DNA from: Candidatus Adlerbacteria bacterium
GTDB taxonomy: Bacteria; Patescibacteriota; Minisyncoccia; Phycocordibacterales; SBAW01
Reading direction: 5' to 3'
Length of the DNA stretch: 15,126 nucleotides
Assembly (NCBI GenBank): GCA_903824155.1
Contig: CAIJVL010000031.1
Span: forward strand, 1-15,126
Shown: positions 1-6,758 of the stretch, piece by piece
How positions within the stretch are numbered: the first letter of the stretch is position 1
Layout: every line of letters begins with the position of its first letter
The notes under the pieces: generated by a model
What the model was told of the DNA's origin: nothing
The model's database searches: none
What the model saw: the letters and a program-made list of their open reading frames with translations, nothing else
Program-made: the position numbers and the translations under genes

Positions 1-12
1 CATTGCAGTGAA

Positions 13-84
13 GCCCTTGTAGTTCAATGGATAGAACAGTCCCGTCCTAAGGGATAGATGTAGGTTCGATTCCTACCGAGGGCA
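13..84 (+). tRNA. tRNA-Arg (anticodon CCT)
   Basis: A full cloverleaf folds by eye. The 7-bp acceptor stem is GCCCTTG with CGAGGGC (one G-U pair), followed by a short D arm, a 5-bp anticodon stem with loop GTCCTAA, and a T arm GTAGG-TTCGATT-CCTAC. The anticodon is CCT, which reads AGG (Arg). The discriminator is A, followed by CA rather than CCA, so the full 3' end must be added after transcription. Only 12 bases lie upstream in the window, so its promoter cannot be judged. Confidence 0.95.
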
Positions 85-97
85 CAAAAAGTGATGA

Positions 98-109
98 TAC
101 AATTTTAGG
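98..109 (+). promoter_or_regulatory. -10 box directly upstream of the 110 start (possible leaderless start)
   Basis: TACAAT at 98-103 lies 6 nt before the ATG at 110, so transcription would be expected to begin at or within a base or two of the start codon. No Shine-Dalgarno sequence is present. The -35 position falls in the tRNA-Arg T arm and shows no clear match, so read-through from the tRNA remains possible. Confidence 0.4.
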
Positions 110-430
110 ATGGAAAACGATCCGAAGTTAGAGGATATTTACCGGCTTGCGCTCGACACCAATCGCACGGTGCATAAGATGCGCCGCTCGATGCTATGGG
201 GGAGATTCTTTTACATCCTTGTGTGGCTTGTGCTTATCTTTGGCCCGGTCGCCGCATACTACTTTTACTTTCAGTCGTACGTGCAGCCGTATATGCAAAA
301 ACTGCAGCAGTTTGAGGCGCAGCTCCAGCAGGCCAATCAAACGACGCAAAGCTACCAAAACCAGATCTCAAGCTTTTTTGGAAACTTTACGCCGCACGCG
401 ACCACCACTGCTACCACTACTACGCATTAA
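110..430 (+). CDS. Small single-pass membrane protein with coiled coil
   Basis: A 106-residue protein of unknown function. Residues 1-29 are charged and probably cytoplasmic. Residues 31-53 form one strongly hydrophobic membrane span rich in aromatics. Residues 58-90 are Gln-rich with heptad-like spacing and probably form a short coiled coil outside the membrane. The tail is Thr-rich and ends in His. It lies between tRNA-Arg and tRNA-Phe on the same strand and may be co-transcribed with tRNA-Arg. Codon use is like the neighbours and the ATG is the only sensible start. I recognise no family domain. A role in envelope organisation is possible but not shown by the sequence. Confidence 0.75.
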   Translation: MENDPKLEDIYRLALDTNRTVHKMRRSMLWGRFFYILVWLVLIFGPVAAYYFYFQSYVQPYMQKLQQFEAQLQQANQTTQSYQNQISSFFGNFTPHATTTATTTTH

Positions 431-457
431 TCGATGGGTGAAAAATGACTCTGCCTA

Positions 458-466
458 TGGTAAAGT
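458..466 (+). promoter_or_regulatory. Extended -10 promoter for tRNA-Phe
   Basis: TGG followed by TAAAGT gives an extended -10 (TGN-TANNNT) 31 nt before tRNA-Phe. The same TGG-TANNNT form precedes tRNA-Val at 6487. No good -35 is visible, which is normal for extended -10 promoters. Confidence 0.4.
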
Positions 467-497
467 CTTCTATGTGTAAGGAAGACGGGTAAAACAC

Positions 498-570
498 GCC
501 TGGGTAGCTCAGTTGGTAGAGCATTTCCCTGAAGAGGAAGGGGTCGCCGGTTCGAGCCCGGCCCCAGGCA
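498..570 (+). tRNA. tRNA-Phe (anticodon GAA)
   Basis: Canonical cloverleaf with acceptor GCCTGGG/CCCAGGC, D arm GCTC/GAGC, anticodon stem TTTCC/GGAAG with loop CTGAAGA (anticodon GAA), variable loop GGGTC and T arm GCCGG/CCGGC around TTCGAGC. The discriminator A is followed by CA and not CCA. An intrinsic terminator follows 8 nt later. Confidence 0.96.
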
Positions 571-578
571 CATTTAAA

Positions 579-606
579 CAAAAAATCCCCAGAAGGGGAT
601 TTTTTG
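579..606. terminator. Bidirectional intrinsic terminator
   Basis: A perfect 12-bp hairpin (CAAAAAATCCCC, loop AGAA, GGGGATTTTTTG) carries six T on the 3' arm of each strand. It ends tRNA-Phe on the plus strand and, 12 bp after the hsp20 stop codon, the minus-strand block as well. Confidence 0.9.
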
Positions 607-618
607 TTTCTGCATATT

Positions 619-1143
619 TTAATTGGACTTAACTTTGAGCTTGGCGTGGCGGCCTTTGTCGAGTTTGGGAAGTTTTATGGTAAGAAGACCGTGTTTTTCG
701 CTTGCCTCGGCCTCTTCTATCTCTACCTCTTGCGGCAAGACAATGGTGCGACTAAAGGTGCCCCAGTACAATTCTTGAAAGAAAAAGTCTCCCGCGGTGC
801 CTTCAGTGTGCTGCTCGCGGCGGCCGCGTATGGTGACCATGTCGCGGGTAATCGACACGTCGAGGTCTTCAGGCCGTACGCCGGCTATCATGGCCTTGAT
901 GATGATGTGCGTGGGGGTCTGATAGACGTCTACCGCCAGTTCGCCGTCAGCTTCGGCCTCTGCCGGCTCTTCCTCCATCATAGGAGACAAAGAGGCACCG
1001 GGACCGCGTGTCAGCGGGGCAATTTTGCGCACTACGGGCGGGGCATAACTGGAGCCGCCGCTCTCGAGGTCGTCAAACGAAAAGTCTCCTTCACCACCGC
1101 CGCCAGTGAGCCATTCAAATAGGGATTTTTTATCTCGTGCCAT
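619..1143 (-). CDS. Small heat shock protein, Hsp20/alpha-crystallin family
   Basis: A 174-residue ATP-independent holdase chaperone that should bind unfolding proteins in the cytoplasm as an oligomer. Residues 1-66 are a variable, Gly- and acid-rich N-terminal arm. Residues about 69-160 are the alpha-crystallin domain, starting at the beta strand ELAVDVYQTP and ending in the family signature HGLLTIKLPK (151-160). A short Lys-rich tail follows. An I-x-I/V tail motif is not obvious. The ATG lies 8 bp after the PrsW-like gene's stop codon and has no Shine-Dalgarno sequence. A TACAAT across the end of the upstream gene could give a separate start with a very short leader. It is the last gene before the 579-606 terminator, and pairing with a membrane protease suggests a stress function. 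Family call is firm; the start is likely. Confidence 0.93.
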   Translation of the reverse strand: MARDKKSLFEWLTGGGGEGDFSFDDLESGGSSYAPPVVRKIAPLTRGPGASLSPMMEEEPAEAEADGELAVDVYQTPTHIIIKAMIAGVRPEDLDVSITRDMVTIRGRREQHTEGTAGDFFFQELYWGTFSRTIVLPQEVEIEEAEASEKHGLLTIKLPKLDKGRHAKLKVKSN

Positions 1144-1151
1144 ATATCAAG

Positions 1152-1850
1152 CTAAATTGTAGTTGGTAAATTTCTTTCTTGCGCTTTTATGTTCTCGACA
1201 GCTAACAGTATTGCGATAATGCCGAGCCAGATGCAAAAGAAAATGCCAAAGGTCGCATCCCCGCCTTGTCCCAGTATAAAAAAGTTAAACAGCGTGTGCA
1301 AGGCAGTTGCAAGGATAACTCCGAGCAAGGCAAATAAACGCCGCGTACCAACGGTCTTGTAGTATGCATAAGCCAGAGAGACGCCAATCGTTGCAGATGA
1401 GAGCGTATGCAGCAATGTCGCACCGATAAACCGCAAATCGCCGCTGATAATGCCGTGCAGCGCGCCTTGCTGCAGCGAGCCAGAGAGAAAAAGAAAGTTT
1501 TCCATCGCCGAAAAGCCCAAAGCGGCGGTAACCATGTAAATGACCGCGTCCAGAGGCTCGTCAAACACGGGCCAGAGTATGCCTCCCAAGAGGCCGGCGA
1601 CAAATTTGCCAATCTCTTCGGTAAAGGCCCAGCATAAAAGCATCATAGAGCCGGCAGTGTAGCCGACTATAAATTCTTCGGTCTTTAATACCGGCCATAC
1701 CGCAAGCATGCCGAGCACAAAGGTAAGCAAAAGATACTTTTTAGGCTCGGGATGGATGCTGTCCTCGAACAGCCAAAAGGCAAGCCACAAGAGGTTTGGC
1801 ACTACGCCGCCAAGAAACGCTATAAAAGTGATAGGGGACAATGGAGGCAC
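1152..1850 (-). CDS. PrsW-type intramembrane metalloprotease
   Basis: From the GTG at 1850 the protein is 232 residues with about seven or eight hydrophobic spans. Hallmarks of the PrsW/CPBP-like membrane protease group are present in order: the EE pair in AFTEEIGKF (E78, E79), GFSAMENFLF (E117, N118), a conserved His in LLHTLSSA (H148) and ALHTLFNF (H185). These residues are expected to hold the zinc and catalyse peptide-bond cleavage in the membrane. PrsW in Bacillus cleaves an anti-sigma factor; the substrate here is unknown. An in-frame ATG at 1892 would give 246 residues but overlap valS by 26 nt. I prefer GTG because a perfect TATAAT sits 6 nt ahead of it in the 16-bp gap after valS. 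It is followed by hsp20 8 bp later. Confidence 0.85.
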   Translation of the reverse strand: MPPLSPITFIAFLGGVVPNLLWLAFWLFEDSIHPEPKKYLLLTFVLGMLAVWPVLKTEEFIVGYTAGSMMLLCWAFTEEIGKFVAGLLGGILWPVFDEPLDAVIYMVTAALGFSAMENFLFLSGSLQQGALHGIISGDLRFIGATLLHTLSSATIGVSLAYAYYKTVGTRRLFALLGVILATALHTLFNFFILGQGGDATFGIFFCIWLGIIAILLAVENIKAQERNLPTTI

Positions 1851-1856
1851 TCCACT

Positions 1857-1862
1857 ATTATA
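1857..1862 (-). promoter_or_regulatory. Consensus -10 (TATAAT) for the PrsW-like gene
   Basis: A perfect TATAAT on the minus strand sits in the gap between the valS stop and the GTG at 1850, with 6 nt between. Transcription from it would begin at about the GTG, implying a leaderless message. A TTGGCC lies upstream but only 14 nt away, too close for a standard -35. Confidence 0.5.
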
Positions 1863-1866
1863 AGGC

Positions 1867-3996
1867 CTAAAGATTGGGCCAAGGCTCGACAATCAACATG
1901 CTGCCCGACTGTATGCTGCTCCAGATCTCTTCGGTGATAAACGGCATAAACGGATGCAATAGGACAAGCGAAGTGCGCAATACGTACAGCAAAAACTGCT
2001 TGCGTGATTGTATGGCGGCTTCATCTGCGCCTTTAAAGAGCGTCTTGCTCTCTTCGAGTATGGTGTCGGCCAGGCGATGCCATACGTACTGATACAATTT
2101 TTCTCCCGCCAGGTAAAAACGGTAGTTTTCGATATCTGCAGTAACGTCTTTTGCAACCAAAATAAACTCAGCTAAAAGGTCAGTATCGGCAGCATTAAAA
2201 TTATAGACAGGGTTAGGGGTCACGCCCTGCGTATTTTCGAGTACAAAGCGGGTGATATTCCAGATCTTGTTGGCAAAATGCTTGTACGCCTTTATTTTGT
2301 CGTCATACAGCGCGGTTGGGGTGCCGGGCGTGTTGCCAATAATAAGGCCCATGCGCAATGCGTCGGTGCCGTACTTTTCGGACATCTCGAGCGGGCTAAT
2401 AACATTGCCCTTACTTTTGCTCATTTTAGTGCCGTCTTTTGCAACCACCATGCCGTGGAGGTACACCGTATTAAACGGCAGTTTGCCGGTGCGATACAGG
2501 CCGAGCATCAGCATGCGCGATACCCAGAAAAAGATGAGGTCGCCGCCAGTCTCCATCACTTGTGTCGGGTAAAAAGTTTTATAGTCTTGGCTGTCGGGGA
2601 AGCCGAGTGTTGCAAAAGGCCATTGGCCGGATGAGAACCAAGTGTCGAACGTATCAGGGTCGCGCCCCCAGCCTTCGCCGGCTCCGCCAGCCGGCGGGTT
2701 CTCTCCGACAAAAATGTCCGAACCCTTGTACCATACGGGGATAGGGATGCCCCAGATGATCTGGCGCGAAATATTCCAATCTTCAATATTGGTAAGCCAA
2801 TTTAAAAGTATTTTTTTATAATGTTCGGGGTAAAAGGTAACTTCGCCGGCCTCGATTGCTTTAATAACCGGCTCGGCAAGCGATTTTATTTTTACAAACC
2901 ATTGCTCCTTAACCTGCGGCTCTATCTCGCGGCCGCACTTGTAGCATACGGGCACCTCGTGCACGTACTTTTCGTCTATTTTCTCAAGCAAGCCTTTACT
3001 TTTTAATTTTTCGACAATAAGCGGGCGCGCTTCTTTAATGCTCATGCCTGCAAACTCGCCGGCAACAGGGAGGAGCTTGCCCCGCTCATCGATTATTTGC
3101 TCAAGTCCCAGGTTGTGGCGCTTGGCTATGTCAAAGTCGACACCCGAGTGCCAGGGAGTGATGGTCATGACACCGCTGCCCATTTCGGGGTCGCTTGCCT
3201 CATCTTTAATAACGGTTGCGGTTATAGGGCCGTTGATCCACTCTATTTCAATTTTGTCGCCCTCTTTGTACTGCGCGTAGCGTACGTCGTCGGGGTGCAT
3301 CACTACATACTTGTCGGCAAACTTTGTCTCGGGACGGACGGTACCAATGGTAAAAGGCCCGTACTTAAAGTAGTAAAACGGATCGGTGCGCGAGACTCGC
3401 TCTGTCTCAAGGTTGCTAAGAGAAGTCTGATGCTTCGAACACCAATTAACAATACGCTTGCCGCGGTACACCAGGCCGTCGGCGTACAGTTTTTTAAACG
3501 TGTCGTAGACGGTGCGGATGACGTCGGGCTCAAGCGTGAACTTTTCGCGGTTCCAATCGCATGAGGCGCCCAGCTGGCGCATCTGGCCTTCCATAAAAGA
3601 TTTATTGGCCATCGTAAACTGCAAAATTTCATTGCGCAAAACGCCCGGATCCATGCCAAAGCGGGTGCGGCCCTCCTTCTCGAGCTTTTTTTCGTACACT
3701 ACCTGCGTCTCAAAACCCGCATGGTCGGCGCCGGGGAGCCACAGCGTCTTTTTACCCTTCATGCGGTTGTAGCGTATGAGGAGGTCTTCGATGGTCACAA
3801 ACACCGCGTGGCCCGCGTGGAGTGAGCCGTTGGCGTTGGGGGGCGGCATTATTATCGTATAGGGCTCAGTACGAGGAGAGCCGTCGGGCAAATTGGGCAA
3901 ATTCTCGGGCGCAAAGTAACCCGATTCGGCCCACTTTTGATATATAAGAGGCTCCGCAGCGGCGGAGTCATAAGGCTTTAAAAACTTCTCTGGCAT
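1867..3996 (-). CDS. valS: Valyl-tRNA synthetase (short form)
   Basis: A 709-residue class I synthetase that charges tRNA-Val in the cytoplasm. Residues 51-63 hold PPPN...HAGH, the HIGH-motif region. The CP1 editing domain spans roughly 190-345. A single CxxC pair (C351, C354) suggests a metal knuckle. GIPIPVW and DTWFSSGQWPF follow, and KMSKS is at 524-528. The anticodon-binding region ends at HPFMPFITEEIW near the C-terminus. The C-terminal coiled-coil arm of larger enzymes (E. coli ValRS is about 950 residues) is missing. In the editing domain the usual H-D-x-x-D reads H-S-G-V-D. A Pro/Gly-rich insert at 434-442 is encoded by a GC-rich palindrome. The gene lies 43 bp after tsaD and 16 bp before the PrsW-like gene; a TAAGAT box 6 nt before the ATG suggests its own leaderless start. 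Confidence 0.96.
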   Translation of the reverse strand: MPEKFLKPYDSAAAEPLIYQKWAESGYFAPENLPNLPDGSPRTEPYTIIMPPPNANGSLHAGHAVFVTIEDLLIRYNRMKGKKTLWLPGADHAGFETQVVYEKKLEKEGRTRFGMDPGVLRNEILQFTMANKSFMEGQMRQLGASCDWNREKFTLEPDVIRTVYDTFKKLYADGLVYRGKRIVNWCSKHQTSLSNLETERVSRTDPFYYFKYGPFTIGTVRPETKFADKYVVMHPDDVRYAQYKEGDKIEIEWINGPITATVIKDEASDPEMGSGVMTITPWHSGVDFDIAKRHNLGLEQIIDERGKLLPVAGEFAGMSIKEARPLIVEKLKSKGLLEKIDEKYVHEVPVCYKCGREIEPQVKEQWFVKIKSLAEPVIKAIEAGEVTFYPEHYKKILLNWLTNIEDWNISRQIIWGIPIPVWYKGSDIFVGENPPAGGAGEGWGRDPDTFDTWFSSGQWPFATLGFPDSQDYKTFYPTQVMETGGDLIFFWVSRMLMLGLYRTGKLPFNTVYLHGMVVAKDGTKMSKSKGNVISPLEMSEKYGTDALRMGLIIGNTPGTPTALYDDKIKAYKHFANKIWNITRFVLENTQGVTPNPVYNFNAADTDLLAEFILVAKDVTADIENYRFYLAGEKLYQYVWHRLADTILEESKTLFKGADEAAIQSRKQFLLYVLRTSLVLLHPFMPFITEEIWSSIQSGSMLIVEPWPNL
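2677..2695. repeat. GC-rich palindrome inside valS
   Basis: A 7-bp perfect inverted repeat (GCCGGCT, loop CCGCC, AGCCGGC) encodes the Gly/Ala insert between the GIPIPVW and DTWFSS motifs of ValRS. It keeps the reading frame. No second copy occurs in this window, so it may be a local feature rather than a dispersed element. Confidence 0.45.
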
Positions 3997-4002
3997 TGAC
4001 GT

Positions 4003-4008
4003 ATCTTA
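4003..4008 (-). promoter_or_regulatory. -10 box ahead of valS
   Basis: TAAGAT on the minus strand with 6 nt to the valS ATG, the spacing expected of a leaderless start. The gap to tsaD also holds a weak CCTT/AAGG stem followed by five T, perhaps a leaky tsaD terminator. The -35 match 17 nt upstream (TTCTAA) is poor. Confidence 0.35.
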
Positions 4009-4039
4009 ACAAAAATCCCCTTATTTTAGAAGGCTTAAT

Positions 4040-5095
4040 TTATTTGTTTGTTTGGATAGAAAGATTGCCGATGGCTCGCAGGGTGTCGTCGGCTTGGTCG
4101 TCTTTGCCAGAGAGGGCCCGGGCAAGCGCGGCTTCGGCAATCATTATCGCGTTGTCGCCAGTGATGTTGAGTTCGGGCAAGCGCATTTCTACCTCGTTAA
4201 AGTCGGTTGCAATAAGCTCCTGCAGCTTTTCGCGTATGTGTTTGTTGGCTGCAACGCCGCCGCCAATGACAAACGTTTGCGCACCCGACTCTTCGAGTGC
4301 GCGCTTTGTTTTGTGTACCAACACATCAGCTGTTGCATCCTCAAATTCGCGCGCAACGGCGGCGCGGGCGTCTAAATCAAACTTTTGTATGCCGCCTTTG
4401 TCGCGCAGCAAGTACAGTACGGCAGTTTTAAGACCCGAAAAGGACACATTGCTGTCTTTGGTGTCGTACATCGGGCGCGGCAGTTTTACGTCGCTCTTTA
4501 TATTGTTGGCGCGCGCGTACTCGGCCAATTTTGAAACTTCGGGCCCACCCGGGTAGGGCAGCGCCAGCATACGTGCCACTTTGTCATACGCTTCGCCCGC
4601 GGCATCGTCCTTCGTTTTGCCGACAATCTCGTACGTAAACCAATTTTTCATAACGACAAACTCGGTGTGGCCGCCTGATATTAAAAGTGCGAGCACGGGC
4701 AGCTGCACATTTTCAAGCTTGCCGTCTTTAACAAGGGACGAAAGCAAGTGGCCTTCCATGTGGTTGGTTGCCAGCAGCGGCACACCGCGCTCTTTTGCAA
4801 TTTTTTTTGAAAACTCAACGCCTGTCCACAGCGCCGGCTCGAGCCCCGGCCCGTTGGTCACCGCAATTGCATCAACCTGTTGCTCTTTAAACTTTTCAAA
4901 CAGCACCGGTAAATTCTTTTCGTGCTCGCGCTTGGCCAGGTTGGGGTAAACGCCGCCGTACTCGGCATGCAGCGCTGCTTGCGAGAGCAGGGCAGAGTCA
5001 ATAACCTCAAAGGCAAATCCCGAGTCAATGTTAGTACCCTCAACGAGCGCCAAGCCCGTTTCGTCGCACGAGGTCTCTATGGCTAAAATACGCAT
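4040..5095 (-). CDS. tsaD: tRNA N6-threonylcarbamoyladenosine transferase TsaD
   Basis: A 351-residue ASKHA-fold protein that transfers the threonylcarbamoyl group to A37 of tRNAs reading ANN codons, working with TsaB and TsaE. The N-terminus MRILAIETSCDETG is diagnostic. The metal-binding motif is NHMEGH (H112, H116). SGGHTE (140-145) and the late DN in NITGDNAIMIA match the nucleotide- and metal-site motifs. Length fits the family (about 335-350). Its partners are not in this window. The ATG has a TATTAT -10-like box ending 10 nt upstream and no Shine-Dalgarno sequence, implying a very short leader. It heads the leftward block and is divergent from the HAD gene. Confidence 0.97.
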   Translation of the reverse strand: MRILAIETSCDETGLALVEGTNIDSGFAFEVIDSALLSQAALHAEYGGVYPNLAKREHEKNLPVLFEKFKEQQVDAIAVTNGPGLEPALWTGVEFSKKIAKERGVPLLATNHMEGHLLSSLVKDGKLENVQLPVLALLISGGHTEFVVMKNWFTYEIVGKTKDDAAGEAYDKVARMLALPYPGGPEVSKLAEYARANNIKSDVKLPRPMYDTKDSNVSFSGLKTAVLYLLRDKGGIQKFDLDARAAVAREFEDATADVLVHKTKRALEESGAQTFVIGGGVAANKHIREKLQELIATDFNEVEMRLPELNITGDNAIMIAEAALARALSGKDDQADDTLRAIGNLSIQTNK

Positions 5096-5105
5096 TTGTT
5101 AAGCC

Positions 5106-5111
5106 ATAATA
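5106..5111 (-). promoter_or_regulatory. -10 box for tsaD
   Basis: TATTAT on the minus strand with 10 nt to the ATG, giving an expected leader of about 3-4 nt. CTGTTA lies 17 nt upstream as a weak -35. It is back-to-back with the divergent promoter at 5150-5178. Confidence 0.45.
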
Positions 5112-5149
5112 GCCCATCTTCAGGAAAATAACAGGTGACTTTGGTAAGC

Positions 5150-5178
5150 TTGCGACGGACAAGAACATTGAGTAGAGT
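5150..5178 (+). promoter_or_regulatory. Promoter for the HAD phosphatase gene
   Basis: TTGCGA (5150-5155), a 17-nt spacer and TAGAGT (5173-5178) give a sigma70-like promoter. A start near 5185 leaves a leader of about 40 nt containing AGGGG 8 nt before the ATG at 5225. This argues against the longer GTG start at 5135, which lies upstream of the promoter. Confidence 0.5.
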
Positions 5179-5224
5179 TTGCGTTGGAAGAAGAGTCAGC
5201 ATCACACGGATAGGGGATATCGAA

Positions 5225-6463
5225 ATGAGACAACCCGCACTCACGGGCTTTCCGTATAGGCATAGTGCTTTGGCAAAAAGGACAAGGGAGACAAAATTTT
5301 GGAGCGTACTTGATTTGGACGGCTCGTTTGCAGCAGGTTCGCTTGCTGCACGCAGAGAAGTCTATAAGAGGCTTAAGAAGCAAGGTGCCATTATTTTTTC
5401 GACCGCACGCTCTCCCGAGCTTGTTATGTCGAGCAAAATGCTGGAAGTATCTCAGCGTCTTGGAGGAGTCACGAGGCATGAACCGAAGTGGCACTTTGAA
5501 AACGGCAAATACTCCTCTGTTCCGATTGAGGATCTTGAGGAGTTTGATTATTGTCGCGACCCAGACGCTATCTTGGCGTTTGGCGAGGGAATCTTTCCAA
5601 AGAAACTTCGTGTCGGCAAACAAAGGCCGGCACATTACGTCTGTGATACCGAGTATGACCGGTTGTATCTCAATCTTATTCCCGGTCCAACAAAAGAAGA
5701 ATCAGATTTATCGTGGCGTGAGGTTACGCTCGGCGTTGTAAAAGCAGTCGGGCTCGAGGGCAACCTTGCGGCGATTGAATTTGCAAACAACTACAAGGAA
5801 GGCCTGGCGAATGTCGAGCCGCTCAAGTATCGCGTGCAGCTCGACTTTTTTGGCCGGAACTCTTTGATGGATAAATACGTTGCGCTTAGGCGTACCGAAA
5901 AGTTCATCGAAGGATCGCCGCTCGCACTCATCATCGAAGGAGTTGATGAGAGCAAGCCCGACGAAAGCAGTCCAGACGACAGCAAGGCAACATTGTACTT
6001 GATGCCGCCCGGTGCCCGCAAGCAAAACATGCTAAACCGTCCCCTGTCCGAAATTTGTACGGCAGAGAGGATTGGGACGCACGAGATACGGATGCCTATT
6101 TTGGGCGATACGCTTACAGACTTTTACGCCATGTTGTATGGCGGATGGGATGCAGGTGTAGCGGGCGTTGTTGCAGGCGGCAGCCGACTGTTTAAGTGCA
6201 TCGAGGAGCAGACTAACTTCGGCGGTGTTGACTTGCAGCTTTTGCACAAAGGGCTCAAACCGACTTCGCGGAAAGGTTTTTTCCTCTTTGATAATCCGCT
6301 TATGCGCGGTGGCTGGACCAAACACGGCAAAGAGAGACTTATTATCCTGGGCGATAGGGCATACCCGGGTACTGTTGGCGCTGAGACTATGCTTGCGTAT
6401 CTCAATGACAACAAAATCTACAACAAACTTGATGAAGAAATCAAAGCACTAGCCTATGGCTAG
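5225..6463 (+). CDS. HAD-superfamily phosphatase, Cof/SPP-like, with C-terminal extension
   Basis: A 412-residue protein carrying the HAD phosphatase motifs in order. Motif I is VLDLDGSF (D30 nucleophile, D32 acid/base), motif II FSTARS (T60), motif III the Lys of PPGARKQN (K266) and motif IV GDTLTDF (D295, D299). The long region between motifs II and III fits a C2-type cap, as in Cof-like and sucrose-phosphate phosphatases. After motif IV about 110 residues form an extension I do not recognise; it contains a second GD motif (ILGDRAYPG), and the protein ends inside the terminator. The substrate is not evident; sugar phosphates are only a family-based guess. ATG 5225 is preferred over GTG 5135: it has an AGGGG and lies behind a good promoter, and the extra 30 residues would be Arg-rich and unlike a domain. 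Confidence 0.8.
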   Translation: MRQPALTGFPYRHSALAKRTRETKFWSVLDLDGSFAAGSLAARREVYKRLKKQGAIIFSTARSPELVMSSKMLEVSQRLGGVTRHEPKWHFENGKYSSVPIEDLEEFDYCRDPDAILAFGEGIFPKKLRVGKQRPAHYVCDTEYDRLYLNLIPGPTKEESDLSWREVTLGVVKAVGLEGNLAAIEFANNYKEGLANVEPLKYRVQLDFFGRNSLMDKYVALRRTEKFIEGSPLALIIEGVDESKPDESSPDDSKATLYLMPPGARKQNMLNRPLSEICTAERIGTHEIRMPILGDTLTDFYAMLYGGWDAGVAGVVAGGSRLFKCIEEQTNFGGVDLQLLHKGLKPTSRKGFFLFDNPLMRGGWTKHGKERLIILGDRAYPGTVGAETMLAYLNDNKIYNKLDEEIKALAYG

Positions 6464-6476
6464 TGCTTCTTTTTTT
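6444..6476 (+). terminator. Intrinsic terminator overlapping the HAD stop codon
   Basis: A perfect 11-bp stem (AAGCACTAGCC, loop TAT, GGCTAGTGCTT) is followed by C and seven T. The TAG stop (6461-6463) is in the 3' arm, so the last codons of the gene form the hairpin. Confidence 0.92.
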
Positions 6477-6486
6477 GCGCTTTTTT

Positions 6487-6495
6487 TGGTATTCT
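6487..6495 (+). promoter_or_regulatory. Extended -10 promoter for tRNA-Val
   Basis: TGG-TATTCT is an extended -10 whose expected start (about 6502) is only 2 nt before the tRNA. It lies a few bases after the T-tract of the preceding terminator, so terminator and promoter are packed together. Confidence 0.5.
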
Positions 6496-6503
6496 GCCTG
6501 TAC

Positions 6504-6576
6504 GCGCGGTTAGCTCAGTTGGTAGAGCATCCCCTTGACGTGGGGAGGGTCAGAGGTTCGAGTCCTCTATCGCGCA
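6504..6576 (+). tRNA. tRNA-Val (anticodon GAC)
   Basis: Canonical cloverleaf with acceptor GCGCGGT/ATCGCGC (one G-U), D arm GCTC/GAGC, anticodon stem TCCCC/GGGGA with loop TTGACGT (anticodon GAC), variable loop GGGTC and T arm AGAGG/CCTCT around TTCGAGT. The discriminator A is followed by CA and not CCA. The structured element at 6577-6726 starts immediately after it. Confidence 0.96.
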
Positions 6577-6726
6577 CAAGGTCGAAAAAGCAAACAGCTT
6601 TGCTTTTTCGTACACTTGTGCGAGCCGGAGTGATGTTCCACTAGCAAGCGGAACCGCGAGGCAGGGTCGTGCGGCAATTTGCGCGACGGCGCAAATTGAA
6701 CGCCTGACCACAAGTAGCACTTTTTT
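6577..6726 (+). ncRNA. Structured RNA element, copy A (3' of tRNA-Val)
   Basis: About 150 nt with no credible ORF but strong secondary structure. Hairpin 1 (6583-6610) is a perfect 12-bp stem around CAGC. Hairpin 2 (6635-6654) pairs GTTCC with GGAAC. Hairpin 3 (6675-6698) is a perfect 10-bp stem CAATTTGCGC/GCGCAAATTG around GACG. Between them lies a core shared with copy B: CCGGA-nn-GATG before hairpin 2, then ACCGCGAGGC, one purine and GGGTCG. ACTTGTG (6614-6620) can pair with CACAAGT (6709-6715), closing the whole element shortly before six T (6721-6726), so it may end as an intrinsic terminator. CTTGTG can also pair with CACAAG at the tRNA 3' end (6575-6580). I do not recognise the family. 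It could be a tRNA 3' trailer RNA, a cis-acting switch or a small mobile element. Confidence 0.7.
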
Positions 6727-6745
6727 AAAGCCGCAGTATACTACC

Positions 6746-6751
6746 TATCCT
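6746..6751 (+). promoter_or_regulatory. Possible -10 box ahead of 6759
   Basis: TATCCT lies 7 nt before the ATG at 6759 and would give a nearly leaderless message. A TATACT at 6737-6742 is an alternative that would leave a leader of about 10 nt. No Shine-Dalgarno sequence and no clear -35 are seen. Confidence 0.3.
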
Positions 6752-6758
6752 CATTGGT

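Noticed and set aside
604..1122. 172-codon plus-strand frame over hsp20
   Set aside because: Antisense shadow of a gene with a clear alpha-crystallin signature; it has no domain of its own.
5135..5224. N-terminal extension of the HAD gene from GTG 5135
   Set aside because: It lies upstream of the TTGCGA-17-TAGAGT promoter, encodes an Arg-rich stretch without domain character, and ATG 5225 has an AGGGG at suitable distance.
6504..6576. Functional link between tRNA-Val and valS in the same window
   Set aside because: They are on opposite strands, about 2.5 kb apart with tsaD and the HAD gene between; proximity looks accidental.
6456..6644. Small plus-strand frame over tRNA-Val and the start of element A
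   Set aside because: Composed of terminator, tRNA and hairpin sequence; not a protein gene.
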